Shown here piece after piece: positions 1 to 11,100 of a stretch of DNA of 64,000 bases. Numbering within the stretch: the stretch's first letter is position 1; each line of letters opens with the position of its first letter. Under the pieces are notes generated by a model. That model was not told where the DNA came from, did not search any database, and worked only from the letters and a program-made list of their open reading frames with translations. The translations under genes and the position numbers were made by a program. Source of the stretch: Riptortus pedestris (lineage: Eukaryota; Arthropoda; Insecta; Hemiptera; Alydidae); NCBI GenBank assembly GCA_019009955.1, contig CM032230.1:5280001-5344000 (forward strand). Reading direction: 5' to 3'.

Positions 1-600
1 TTTCGCCCCGAACTTCACAAACTCCACGCCTGCAGTAGGCTGCATCCTGATTTAAAGGTTCACCGGATCTTCAAATAGAACTTAACTGCGTTCTGATTAT
101 AAGTTCACTGCGTCCTGACTTGGCACACTGAGTGCTGAGTTCACCGAGTCCTCACGTAGAACTTTACTGCATCCTGATTTAAAGGTTCACCTGGTCTTGA
201 ACTGGAACATAACTGCGTTCTGATTTAAAAGATCACTGTGTCCTGGCTTAGAAGCGCACTTTATTCTGGCTTAGGAGATCTCTGTGTCCTGACTTTGATG
301 TTATCTGTGTGCTAACTTAAATGCTTATCCGGTCCTGGCTTAGAAGTTAACTGCATCCTGTTTTAAAAGTTCAATGTGTCATAACTTAAAAGCGCACTTT
401 ATAAGTTGTTAGAAGTTCACTGGGTCCTAGCTTCCAAAGACGAAATGAAACCTAGAAGTTAGCAGGGTCCAGACTAAGAGGTGTACTACGACCTGACCTC
501 GAAGTTCACTGGGTCCTAAATGAAGATGTGTACTGCTTTCTGACTTATAGCTTCACTATGTCCTAGCCTAGAATTTAACTGGATCCTGACTAAGAACTCC
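1..600. repeat. Degenerate 23-bp tandem repeat
   Basis: About 25 imperfect copies of a 23-bp unit close to GTTCACTGNGTCCTGACTTAGAA follow one another from the window edge to about position 600. Register is kept over long stretches (for example 229-420) although single units differ at several positions. The array enters from outside the window, so its full size is unknown. No long open frame crosses it. Confidence 0.8.
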
Positions 601-804
601 CGGAGTTAATTAGGAAGTTGTCTTTCAACACAAATAACTTCATGAAGTAGGAAATCTCTTAACTGATCAAGCCCATGCACGGTTTAGAAGGTATAATTAA
701 AGTGAAATCTTTGTCATATGGTTTATTTCATGGTGAATTATTTCAGATCAAAATAAAAATTATTGTTTATTAAACGTTTAATGTTATCTATTCACGCCAA
801 CGTT
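601..804. other. No recognised feature
   Basis: AT-rich sequence between the tandem repeat and a SINE fragment. I see no open frame, repeat or known element. Confidence 0.4.
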
Positions 805-1075
805 GCGCTACAAAGACTAATTGCGACGTGTTACGTACAGGATACCATCCTCATCCAGCTAGGTTCGGGCTAAGTCAGCCATGTAAGTTAAAGCGTAGGC
901 CTTAATCTCACATAGTAAACCTTGATTGGTGAGTTCTATTACCGCCTGGGCAACAGGAATTTATTTAGTTACGGAATTCATTAAATAAAATCCTCAGTCC
1001 CACCCTTGCAAGAAAATGGTGGTAACCTGTAGATAACCCGCCCCAATTAGCCTTAAATTCAAAAAGTGGACGTTA
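805..1075 (+). mobile_element. tRNA-derived SINE, rearranged copy
   Basis: A short minus-strand tail fragment (about 805-868, with the GGATACCATCC block) abuts a plus-strand copy. The plus-strand part starts near CTAAGTCAGCCATGTAAGTT and ends with the tail CCAATTAGCCTTAAATTC. The same family has a better preserved copy at 16919-17123. The B-box region is decayed here (GAGTTCTATTACCG). Confidence 0.6.
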
Positions 1076-1440
1076 ATATTAATAAATAAAGAGTTGGTCA
1101 CTAAATAAATTGCTGATGCTCAGGACCATTCACCCCAGGATCTCCTTGGTTAACGGGGACCGAGTTGATCACAAACTATGTGATCACGAACCCTCCAGTC
1201 TCGGAGCGAAGCTACAATGCCAACCAAAAAGGGCGAGATAATCATCTGTTCATCTGTGGGGTAAGGCTACCAGTATGCCTTATCAGGGACACTATTTAGG
1301 ATTCGATTCGGGACGTTTGCCCTAGAAACCCTTTTTGAGGGTACCTGTTTGGATCCGTCTCCTTAAAAGCCCGCCAGGGTAGAAAAGAGTGGTAACCTGC
1401 AGATAGCCAGAATGGGAGAGAGAGTGTGAGAGAGAGAGAG
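1076..1440. other. Unassigned stretch with SINE-like scraps
   Basis: No coding potential. A short block near 1385-1410 (GTGGTAACCTGCAGATAGCC) matches the SINE tail, so this is probably more degraded repeat. A GA-rich run at 1410-1440 marks the 3' tail of the neighbouring minus-strand LINE. Confidence 0.4.
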
Positions 1441-1541
1441 ATGCTTTTATTGTCATAGGACCAATGGTCCTCTCTTACAGACAATAGACATGTATGTACT
1501 ACTTATAAATTAAATTAAAACTTATCCAAAAATCATAAAGA

Positions 1542-1542
<1 letters not shown>

Positions 1543-1598
<56 letters not shown>
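1543..1598. repeat. (TA)n microsatellite in LINE 3' UTR
   Basis: About 55 bp of uninterrupted TA dinucleotides within the 3' UTR of the LINE. It is followed by a short near-duplicate (about 1600-1685) of an AAACTAAAAATATAAATAAA block. Confidence 0.9.
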
Positions 1599-1603
<5 letters not shown>

Positions 1604-1713
1604 ATGTACAAACATAAAACTAAAAATATAAATAAAACTAATATACAAACAGAAAACTAAAAATATAAATAAAACTAATATACAAATGTCATTATGGTGA
1701 ACTATGGTACATG

Positions 1714-2390
1714 TCATATCCCCATCTCCGTCGTTAGGAAATGATTAATGCAGGCTTTTATTTCTTCCGGTAAAGCATTCAGCTCTCTTGCCGCAACAGC
1801 AGAGAAAGATTGGCGAAATATGTTGGTACTGCAGGCTGTCAGTTTGAAATTATTTCCCAATCACTCACTATTCATGGGAATAAAACCCTCATAAAGATTT
1901 TTGGGCACTCCGAAATGCAGGGTTTTCCTTGAAAGACATAGTATATTTAAGCGGCGATATACCTTAGACGTGAGCCATCCCAGAGCTTTCATGTATGATG
2001 TTATGTGCTCATCTCTCTTATCATTGAAGAGTGATAGCTGAATTAAATGCTCTCTGAATTTTTATGTCTTCTGTAGATGTAATGTCTATATAAACGGAGT
2101 CGCAGTACCACATTAATGGCAAAATTAAGCTGGATACAAGTTTTATCTTAATTTCTAATGGGAAAAAGTTTTTATATTTTATTAAAGGATGTAAAGATTT
2201 TCTTATTTTGTTAGCTACCGAAGCTGCTTGATCCTTCCATGAGAGATTGCTGTTAACTATTACGCCAAGTATACTCATTTTTTCATTCTTTTCAATAACC
2301 TGCTCATTTATTGTTATTGAAAGTCTCGTCTGTTCAATTTTTTTTAATATTTTTGGGGTAACAAGTAGTAACCACTTGGTTTTTTTTTGT
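1714..2390 (-). pseudogene. LINE reverse transcriptase, C-terminal part
   Basis: The minus-strand frame reads KKTKWLLL, then LGVIVNSNLSWKDQ and LVSSLILPLMWYCDSVY, motifs typical of the thumb and post-RT region of Jockey/CR1-type elements. It is frameshifted near 2020 and the remainder ends at a stop near 1714 (ending EMGI). The same C-terminus is encoded in the plus-strand copy at about 26688-26775, which supports the reading. It continues the enzyme whose first part is at 4001-5965. Confidence 0.7.
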
Positions 2391-3805
2391 GTTCGGTAAG
2401 GTTCGGTATTGGGGCCACTTCTGTTCTCAATATATCTATATATATATATAAAATTGTAACCTCTGTCTGTACATTGATTTTTTTCGCGAAATTTCACGAT
2501 AACTTTTCGTTTCACATGTCATAGACACCATAACTGCATTATGCTTCTTTCGTGTCTGTTTGTTTGTTTGTTTATTTGTTTGTTTATTTATTTATTTGTT
2601 ACCTTTTCACGCATAAACGGCTGAACCGAATTTTATGAAACTTGGTATGTATATTACTACTAGCCCAACTTAGACTTTAGGCTATATTAATATTCTCTAA
2701 GACGAACAGGAGTGGGGGTTATAAGGGAGGCCTAAAATTAAAAATAGCGATATTTCGTTTCCTATTGGTTTCTCGGCAAATATGAACATAACAAAAGTTG
2801 TTTATTTTGTTATTTAAAGTAACTTTTGTTATATACACTTTTTTCGTAAACCGAATTATTAACGAGATATACGCTAAAACCTGTAGCGGAAGTGAACAAT
2901 TTTATTTGGGACAAAAGACCCAACCGAAATAAATAAAACTCGGTATATGTATTAGCACTAACGCTTTTATTATAACAAGCCATACTAACATTTCTAGGGA
3001 CGGGCAGGAGTGGGGGTTATAAGGGAAGCTAGAAATTAAAAATAGCGATATTTCGTTTCCTATTGGGTTTTTGGCAAATATGAACATAAGAAAAGTTGTT
3101 TATTTTGTTGTTTAGAGTAACTTTTGTTATATACACTTTTATCGTATACCGAATTATATACGAGATATACACTTTAAACTAAAGCGGGAGTCAACCATTT
3201 TATTGGGCGCTAACGATTAAACCGAACTTAAAAAAACTCGGTATGTCAATTAGCATTAATTCTTCCATGATTATAAGCTATATAAAACTTTTTAGGTTAG
3301 AACGGGAGTGGGGGTTATAAGGAAGGCCTGAAATAAAAATTCGTGATATTTCATTGTCTATTTGTTTTTCGACAAACATGCACATACCAAAGCTGTTTAC
3401 TTTGTTATTTAGATTAACTTTTTTTATTTTTTATACATTTGTCCAGGAACAATGTGTGGAGCAAGTAATTTTCGTAGAAATATTGATATGCTCAACAATT
3501 CATTCCTATTTGAACTATCAGGTACCTCAGCTGGAAAAATTAATTCAAATCTATGTTAATATTTTGTCTTTAATAACTGAAATCTATGCATAATGCACAG
3601 GAGACGGGAAACATGACAATTTGGAGGACAGTGAAAACTTACATAAAAAATTAATTTTATTATTAACAAATGCCAACAACGGGTATAAACCCTAAACACT
3701 AGATGGGTAAATGTCAAAATAGTGTGCAAAGTAAAGTCTTGCAAAAAAATACCATCACCATTCAGCCTCAAATCAATTCCCGGGCGAAGCCGGGTATCTG
3801 AGCTA

Positions 3806-3839
<34 letters not shown>

Positions 3840-4000
3840 GACTTAACATCCTGTGTTCTACACAGCAACATTCATTTATACGCAGATGACGTTAGCATAT
3901 GGCTTTCGGGTGCTCCGGAAAACGCAAAAGAACTTTTAATAAGAACAAATGAGGACTTAAAGAGGATTTCTGATTGGTACTCAAAAAATTCATTAACGCT
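2391..4000 (+). other. Inverted RT palm segment carrying the YADD box
   Basis: Although the LINE runs on the minus strand, its catalytic palm is readable only on the plus strand. GSVLGPLLFS is at 2400-2434. After the inserted Helitron (2435-3806), INDL and the YADD motif follow (YADD at 3879-3890), continuing to about 4000 (ISDWYSKNSLTL). The minus-strand ORF stops matching RT exactly at 4001 (RRQKVL) and resumes at about 2390 (KKTKWLL). About 240 bp of LINE plus the Helitron are therefore inverted. A short direct duplication (GTTCGGTA twice) marks the left junction. Confidence 0.75.
2435..3806 (+). mobile_element. Non-autonomous Helitron
   Basis: The 5' end is TCTATATATATATAAAATTG, directly preceded by A. 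The 3' end has a GC-rich hairpin (CCCGGGCGAAGCCGGG) eight bases before the terminal CTAG, which is followed by T. These are the canonical Helitron ends (5' TC, 3' hairpin plus CTRR, insertion between A and T). The interior holds about three repeats of roughly 295 bp containing AACAAAAGTT / AACTTTTGTT arms. No Rep/helicase frame is present. It sits in the LINE palm segment. Confidence 0.8.
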
Positions 4001-5965
4001 AAGAACTTTTTGCCTCCGATTTTCTAGAAAAGATTTTATCCAACTGAGTAATTGCTCGCCCATGCCCATAGCACCAATCTTCATTAGTAGCAACTGGTGA
4101 TTTACTGATTCAAATGCCTTATTGAAATCTAGTGAAACCCACAACACTACATTCCTACGATCTATTGATTTTCTGATGTCAGATGTTATTGAATGTAATG
4201 CTGTACACGTGTTATGCCCATGCCTGAAACCTGATTGATGTGGAAACAATAAACTATATGTATTTAAAAATGTTTTAATGTAGTGAATAACAATTCTTTC
4301 AGCAATTTTAGACATTACCGGCACAATCGAAATAGGCCTGAACTGATCTGGGCAGAGTGGGTTGGCAACTTTTGCTATTGGCCTGATTATGGACTCCTTC
4401 CATACAGCAGGAACTACTCCATGAGCCAGGGATGCATTTATTATGTTAGCAATAATATCCTCAGCCCCTACCATTTTTAACATATCTCTACTGATTCCAT
4501 CCACTCCAGCAGCATTACTTCTAATTTTATCCATTCTCCATTTAACATCTTCTTTTGTAACATCATCGAAAATTTTGTCATCGGTAAATTCATTTGTAGG
4601 AAGAATAAGATTATTTAGTGGGGTTGTGGTAACTGGTGGGGTGACGAAAAAAGTATTCAAAATTTCTGTATCAATGGAAACACATTCTTCTTTGCGAGGT
4701 TTTAGCACTCCCAAATGTCTCAGCTCTTTCCACATCTCTGTTGGTGAAGCTGAAAGTAAGGAGTCACTCATCCATTTCCTTTTCTTATCCCTGCATGCTT
4801 TACGTACTTTATTTCTAAGGATTCTATAAGATTCCCAATCTTCTATCTGTTTATATTTTTTGAATAAAGAGAAGAAACAGTCACCTTTGGATATTAATGT
4901 TTTACTTTTAATATCGATCCAAGGTGCCGGTTTTCTCCTACATTTCTTAGAGTTTCTCAAGGGAGAGTGTTTATTGAAAATATTTGTAATAATCATATTA
5001 AAATTATAATCCTTATCATTTACATCGATAGGGCTAATAACAGACGACCAGTCTATGTTTTCTATGTCTTCCCTAAAAAGATTAATATCTATTTTTTTGA
5101 GATTTCTATAATAACTCAATTTATGTCCATTAACAAAATTTCCTCGTTTATTGCATATAAATAGTAAGTCGTGAGTTGAGATCCCTGGAACTTGAATTTG
5201 CCCATGTTTTGTAACTTTAGAAGTATCAGAAACTATTATATGGTCTATCCATGTTTCCGCTTCTACTGTACTTGTGATTGTATGGTTAGTCGGCTCGAAA
5301 GGAAGCAAATATAAGTTTAATGTTCGTAAGATGGACTTAAGTTGCTTTGCTGGAAAATCTGTAGAATATGGGTCAATATTGAGGTCCCCTAGTAAAATCA
5401 AATCAGAATAATCAAGTATATACTTGAGTATAGCTTCTTCAACATCCGTCATGTATCCTCCTTTAGGAGGTCTGTATATAACGCGTATAACAATTTTTTT
5501 TGTGCCAACTTTAATTTCAAGAAATAAGTATTCTGGGTGGTTTTTATTGTACTCTGAATATTCCAATATTTTTGCTTGGTAGTGTTCTTTGACACCACCT
5601 CTACTCCTACTAATTCGATCATTTCTAAAAATAGAGAATCCTGGTAAATGTACCATTAAATTAAATATGGATGGCTTGAGCCAAGACTCACTCACAGCAA
5701 GAACATCTGTATGGTCGGCTAGTAGAGAAACTTCATCGAAATGACACAATAATGATTCTGCATTAATGTGACATATTTTGAGTGATCCGGGCTCATTTCC
5801 TATGATATCCTTGAAATCCATTATTCCGACCTCAGGGTTCACATCATAAACCAGATCTTCATCATCATCATCACCACCCGAATCTATATTAAGTATAGAA
5901 TTCATCATCATCAACCACCGACCGAGACAAATGGATACGACATGAAGGAAAGTTATGACGAGCAA
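4001..5965 (-). pseudogene. LINE endonuclease-reverse transcriptase, N-terminal part
   Basis: One open frame encodes an AP-type endonuclease followed by the first half of a reverse transcriptase. Endonuclease motifs: SESWL, YRPP, LLGDLNID, WIDHIIVSD and a weakened terminal STHDLLF box. RT motifs: GVDGISRDMLK, FRPISIVPVMSKIAERI, HQSGFRHGHNTCTAL and DFNKAFESVNH. The frame then runs into inverted sequence at 4001, so the YADD active site is absent from this strand and the enzyme cannot be made as it stands. An acidic stretch near the N-terminus (GGDDDDED) precedes the endonuclease. Whether the ATG at 5965 was the original start is uncertain, since the 5' UTR is not recognisable. Confidence 0.8.
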
Positions 5966-5990
5966 AATAGATATATGAAATGAGAAATAT

Positions 5991-6889
5991 AAATACTAGT
6001 TATTTCAAAACCATAATGCAAATGAATTTATAATCTAAAGTAAAGTGAATAAAGTGGTTAACAAAAAATAAGAAGTAATAAATTGTTACAGTTAAATATT
6101 GTATAATAAAAAAAATACTTGTAAAAATTAATAAAACAATGTACCTATATATAAAAAATAATAAATTAAATCTACTTATAATATAATTAATAAAGTAATT
6201 CAGCTACTTTATAATATAAATATTATATATAAATATAATATCTATAAGAGTCCAAATAAAAAATGGGATCATTTTTCAGTGTTCAGTTCAGATAATTACA
6301 ACTATTTAAATGATTGTACAACATGAAAGGTTATATGTGATTGTTTACATTAAGTCGAATCAGCTGACAGGATCTGGGAGGCTGTGGGTGATCTCTCGGT
6401 TGAGTGAAACTAGGTATATAGTTAAAATATAGCCATATTTTTGATATTTGGAGAAGACATTTTTTTAGTAAATCTCGTTATGAGTACTATTCAATAGGTG
6501 ATTTAACTTTTGGAAATCTGCTGAAATGACCTTCAATATACAGTATTACTCAATTCCAAGGGAAACTGGAATTCCTGGGGGTGGGGGGAATAAAATAATA
6601 AATATTCAATTATGTACATTTTTATTTACAAAACAATCATCAGATATTTACAAATAATAAATATAAAAAATAAATACCTAAAAATTATAATTCATTTCAT
6701 ACTTTCAAGCATTAATAAAGTTAATTTTGTCTAATGTTTTACTATGGAATCATAAAAAATTAATTAATGCCTAGTAAATATTGTATGGTGTAATATGAGT
6801 AATGGAGGCATTTGAGCAAAAAGACGGCCACGCAGGGACTTTGTAAAAAAAGCATATTTCCATACTCCGAAATGGCAATGGTTCGATTT
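5991..6889. other. AT-rich flank with a worn HINE-like end
   Basis: No coding potential. The segment 6455-6535 resembles the 3' end of the HINE-like family (GTAAATCTCGTTATGAGTAC, GGAAATCTGCTGAAA) but is decayed. The rest is AT-rich and unassigned and may include the 5' UTR of the neighbouring LINE. Confidence 0.4.
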
Positions 6890-7035
6890 CCGCCTCGGCA
6901 ATAGGAATTCAGCTATTGAGGTCGTACTCATGACGCGATTTTCGAAACATTTCTTCAAATGTCGATCCAACCCAGAAGATGACGAATATTAGGTCCGTTC
7001 AAAATATATCATATATAACAATATATATCATATAT

Positions 7036-7082
<47 letters not shown>

Positions 7083-7085
7083 CAG

Positions 7086-7117
<32 letters not shown>

Positions 7118-7224
7118 TTGTCTGTTAACGCTCTAGCGGTCGCGATTTTTATTTGATTTGGTAACAATCAAATAAAAATTGCGACCGCTAGAGCGTTAAC
7201 AGACAAGTGTGTGTGTATGTGTGT

Positions 7225-7264
<40 letters not shown>

Positions 7265-7267
7265 AAA

Positions 7268-7309
<42 letters not shown>

Positions 7310-7380
7310 TATCTGTTAACTGTCTAGCGGTCGCAATTTTTATTTGATTTGAGAATCAGTAGTTTAACAAGATTGGTTCT
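6890..7380 (-). mobile_element. HINE-like fragments around CA/TA microsatellites
   Basis: A minus-oriented 3' half (AGCTATTGAGGTCGTACTCA, about 6911-7015) leads into (TA)n and (CA)n arrays. The internal CTCTAGCGGTCGC block of the family then appears three times (about 7131, 7180 inverted, 7320). The hairpin GGGAAATCAGC end is mostly lost. This is a rearranged copy or copies rather than one intact element. Confidence 0.6.
7111..7215. repeat. Near-perfect 48-bp-arm palindrome
   Basis: The left arm 7111-7158 and right arm 7166-7215 are reverse complements with one mismatch, separated by a 7-bp spacer. Each arm carries the CTCTAGCGGTCGC block of the HINE-like family plus CA or GT repeats. The symmetry extends roughly outward through CA/GT into the flanking (TA)n arrays. 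Confidence 0.9.
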
Positions 7381-7559
7381 ATAACATTTTTCCATAGGAT
7401 ACCTGATAACAGAGATATTTTGTTATTCGTTATATATAACAGAGATATTTGTTGTTCCCTACCCCTCTACTATATCAACCTCCTCTGGGCCGATTTCTGC
7501 CCATAACAAACATGATTTTAAAACGATTAAACTTTGTGCTTCGAGACGATTAAATAAAA

Positions 7560-7672
7560 ATTTTGCTCGAGCGTTAACAGAGTTGGATAGATGGGCATTA
7601 AAAGAAGAAAAATCGCGCCATGAGTACAGCCTCAATAACTGATTTCTCTTAAGGAAAATCTACAAAAATAAG
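7560..7672 (+). mobile_element. HINE-like 3' end fragment
   Basis: Runs from the GCTCGAGCGTTAACAG block through ATCGCGCCATGAGTACAGCC to a worn hairpin (GATTTCTCTTAAGGAAAATC). The central (TA)n is missing. Confidence 0.6.
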
Positions 7673-7739
7673 AGGAGAGAACGAGTCCGAACGGTAACAT
7701 GTCCAGCATCTATGCTTAGTTTAACAACTGCAATATTTG

Positions 7740-7830
7740 TTAGCGTCCACTTTTAGATACTGTGGCTAATTGGGACGGGTTATCTACAGGATACCACCCA
7801 TTTCTATCCAGGGTTAGTTTAAGCCGCCCA
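7740..7830 (-). mobile_element. SINE tail fragment
   Basis: Matches the 3' part of the SINE at 16919-17123 in reverse (GGCTAATTGGGACGGGTTAT). It lies 3' of gene A. No polyadenylation hexamer is obvious on the minus strand between here and the gene A stop at 8150. Confidence 0.6.
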
Positions 7831-8149
7831 AAAAATGAAAAAACCATTTTATCAATATTTAAAAAAAGTATTAAGTAAAAATTAAAACTCCATATATTAC
7901 ACATACAACATAAATTACTTTTCAAACATACGCGTTTAAGTTGTATAAAAGACAATTAAGAAGAGCGGAGAGTGAAATGTGTTCATAATCTTTGGCTAGG
8001 CCTAAGCCCAGACTGGCTGTTTACATCTGCCAGTTGGTCTACGGAGGTCACTGGCAACATCTTGATCGGGCATCCATTTTCAAGAAGTAATTACATTCCA
8101 CGAAAATGGAGCAAGTACAGAAAAGTAACTGTAAACGAGCTTGTTTCAT
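7831..8149. other. 3' flank of gene A
   Basis: Between the stop codon of gene A and the SINE tail there is AT-rich sequence with no further open frame. It probably contains the 3' UTR, but I could not place a convincing AATAAA on the minus strand. Confidence 0.4.
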
Positions 8150-11100
8150 TCATGTTCGTAAATAGTTGAGTAGAAGGGATACAACAGCTGATTGTCCTTG
8201 AGTTGCAGCTACGTGAAGGGGTGAGTCGCCTCTGTTAGTTTCTGCATTCACATCGGCTCCATTGTCGAGAAGAAACTTAGTGACTTGTATGTTGCCCTTC
8301 CTGGCTGCCAAGTACAGCGGGGTCTCGTTGGCGTTGTTCTTCACATCAACTCTTCTAGTTCTGCCTACTAAATATTCGACAACGGGAAGATGACCTTCAT
8401 CTGCTGCCAAATGGAGAGCAGTGTTGCCAAGCGTATCTCTCGCGTCAATTTCTGCTCTATTCCCAACAAGAAGTTGGACTACTGCCTGCTGACCCCAGAT
8501 GGCTGCTACATGGAGCGGAGTTTTATTATCATCATTCCTCATATTGATATCGATCCATTCCTTGCTGATGAAATAGCTGACAACTGCGACCTTCCCTGCT
8601 TCCGCTGCGCCGTGAAGGGGGTTCAAACCCTTTGATCTTACGCGGAGGAGAGCTCCTCTCGAATGAATAGTTTTTACAACTTCGAGTTGACCCCTGAAGG
8701 CAGCTTCATACAGAGGCGTCTTATCCTCATCGTTCAGTAAGTTGATATCGAGAAGATTCAAATCGAGAATGTATTGTACTACTTGAGCTCGTCCTTCAGC
8801 TGCTGCAGTGTGAAGGACAGAATCTCCTTTATTGGTTTTGCTATTGATATCAGCACCGTTTGATAGGAGTAGTCTTACAGTCTCCAAATGTCCCCAATGG
8901 GCTGCCTCGAAAAGTGGGGTTCTACCTTCACTGTTCTTCACGTTGGCACTTTGGCCTTTTTCGAGAAAGAAGCTAACGACGGACACCTTGCCAGAAGCTG
9001 CAGCTGTGTGGAGTGCCGTGTCACCCCGTGGAGTTCTCGCATTTAGCTCTGCCTTTCTTCCAACGAGAACTTTAACGGCATCCAGGTGTCCATGTTGGGC
9101 AGCTATAAAAAGTGGAGTTTTCGAATCGTCATTTCTCACATTAACGTATTGACCTGCATCCAGTAGTAATATTATGACAGGGGCGTGTCCTTCTGCAGCT
9201 GCTGCGTGGAGTGCAGTGTCTCCTCGAATTGCTTTTATATTTATGTTGGCATTTCTTTCTATAAGAAGCCTAACAACAACGTTACGCCCAAAGTGGGCTG
9301 CTTCAAAAAGCGCTGTTTTATTTTCATTGTTGGTAATATTAATATTCATGTCTTTGTCAAGTAAATAATTGACAACAGAAGCAATCCCTTCAGCAGCAGC
9401 TGTATGAAGAGCTGTGTCTCCCGATGATGTTACAGCATTAATATTCGCTCCTTTCTCGAGAAGAAGTTTAACAATTTCAATACGCCCACAATGCGCTGCT
9501 TCAAAAAGAGGTGTTTTACCTTCCGCATTAACGACGTTCACGTTTACTCCTTTCTCCAACAAAAAGGTAACGATGGCGAGTCTCCCAGTAGCTGAGGCTG
9601 CATGCAAAGCATTCCATTTCAGCTTTTTGGTAACTGCATTAATGCGTGCTCCTTCTTGTACCAGAAGCTTGACAACATCTTCATGCCCAAACTTTGAGGC
9701 TTCGTAAAGTGGAGTTCTTTCATCATTTCCTTTGGCATTTACATCAGCTCCATTTTTTAATAACATTAGGACTACTGAATATTTACCTTTAGAAGAAGCT
9801 ATGTGTATGGCTTCCCACCCATCGTCTGTCCTTGCTCGAATATCAGCGCGCTTGCTGATTAAATTTTTCACAACTTTTTCATGTCCATTACGAGTTGCTT
9901 CATACAATGGTGTCCTATTATTTGATGATTTAATGTTGACGTCAAGACCTTTATCAATTAACAAGTTCACGATTGCATTGTGTCCTCGTTCTGCGGCGGC
10001 ATGCAGTGGTGATAATCCTACTGTTGTCTTTGTTCCTATATCGGCATCGCTGCCTAATAGAATGAGGATTATACAATACTGGCCATGATATGCTGCTTCA
10101 AATAACGGGGTTTTATTTTCAACATTTCGTGCATTGATGTTAACATCTTTCGATAACAAAAACTCGACTACTGGGATATGTCCTTGGCCTGCAGCAGCAT
10201 GAAGTGCAGAATACCCTTCATTATTTCTTGCAGTTAAGTCTGCTCCTTCTTTACTTAACAACTTGACAATCTCATCTTGACCATTATATGCTGCAACATA
10301 TAATGGAGTTTCTCCTTCAAAAGATTTAATATCTATTGCGGCACCCTTTTGGAGCAATAGATTTACTGCATCAAGTCGGCCCATTCCAGCAGCAGCATGC
10401 AGTGGAGTCATTCCAAATGTATTTGTTTCATTAATATCTGCTTCATGCTGTAAGAGATTTGCAATAACGTCTCTCTTACCCACATTAGCTGCTTCAAATA
10501 ATGGCGTTCTTCCATCATCAGTTTTCGCATTCACATTGGCTCCCTCTTTAATCAAAATCCTGACTACATTGTTGTAGCCCTTGGCTGCAGCTCCGTGCAA
10601 AGCTGTACTACCGATATTTGTCGTCAGCCTCACATCGGCTCCTTGTTCAATCAGCTCCCATATTACATCAACATGACCGTAGTAAGCAGCAAGATGAAGT
10701 GGAGTTTGCCCATCATTATTCCTTACGTTGACATCAACTCTTCCTTCGTCTATCAAATACTTGACAATATTTTTGTGTCCTTGAGATGCTGCAGCATGCA
10801 GTGTGCACCATCCCCCATTAGCAGTGGCATTCAAATGCATTCCTTTTTGAAGTAAATACTTCAAAATGTCCAAATGACCATAGAATGCTGCATCATACAA
10901 TGGTGTTCTACCGTCCCTATTTCTCGCACTTATATTAGCACCTTTGTCTAACAACATCTGTAACACCGGCAAGTGGCCCTTGGATGCAGCAATGTGAGCA
11001 GCGGTTCTTCCATCTTTGGTCACAGCATTGATATTAGCTTTTCCACTTATTAAAATATTTACTAGGCTCAATGATCCCTTCCCTGCCGCTTCGTGTAATG

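Larger units (their letters stand above)
1441..5990 (-). mobile_element. Jockey/CR1-type LINE, broken
   Basis: A non-LTR retrotransposon lies on the minus strand with its 5' part near 5965 and its 3' end at about 1441, where a GA/CT simple repeat forms the tail. Order on the minus strand: endonuclease, reverse transcriptase up to the palm, an inverted palm segment holding a Helitron, then the RT thumb and C-terminus, then a 3' UTR with a (TA)n array. The 3' end GGACCATTGGTCCTATGACA recurs in a second copy of the family near 27990-28015. The exact 5' end is not visible. Confidence 0.75.

Noticed and set aside
8390..10855. Plus-strand frames opposite the ankyrin exons
   Set aside because: Shadows of the strongly patterned ankyrin codons on the other strand. 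The same happens in gene B at 32653-34788.
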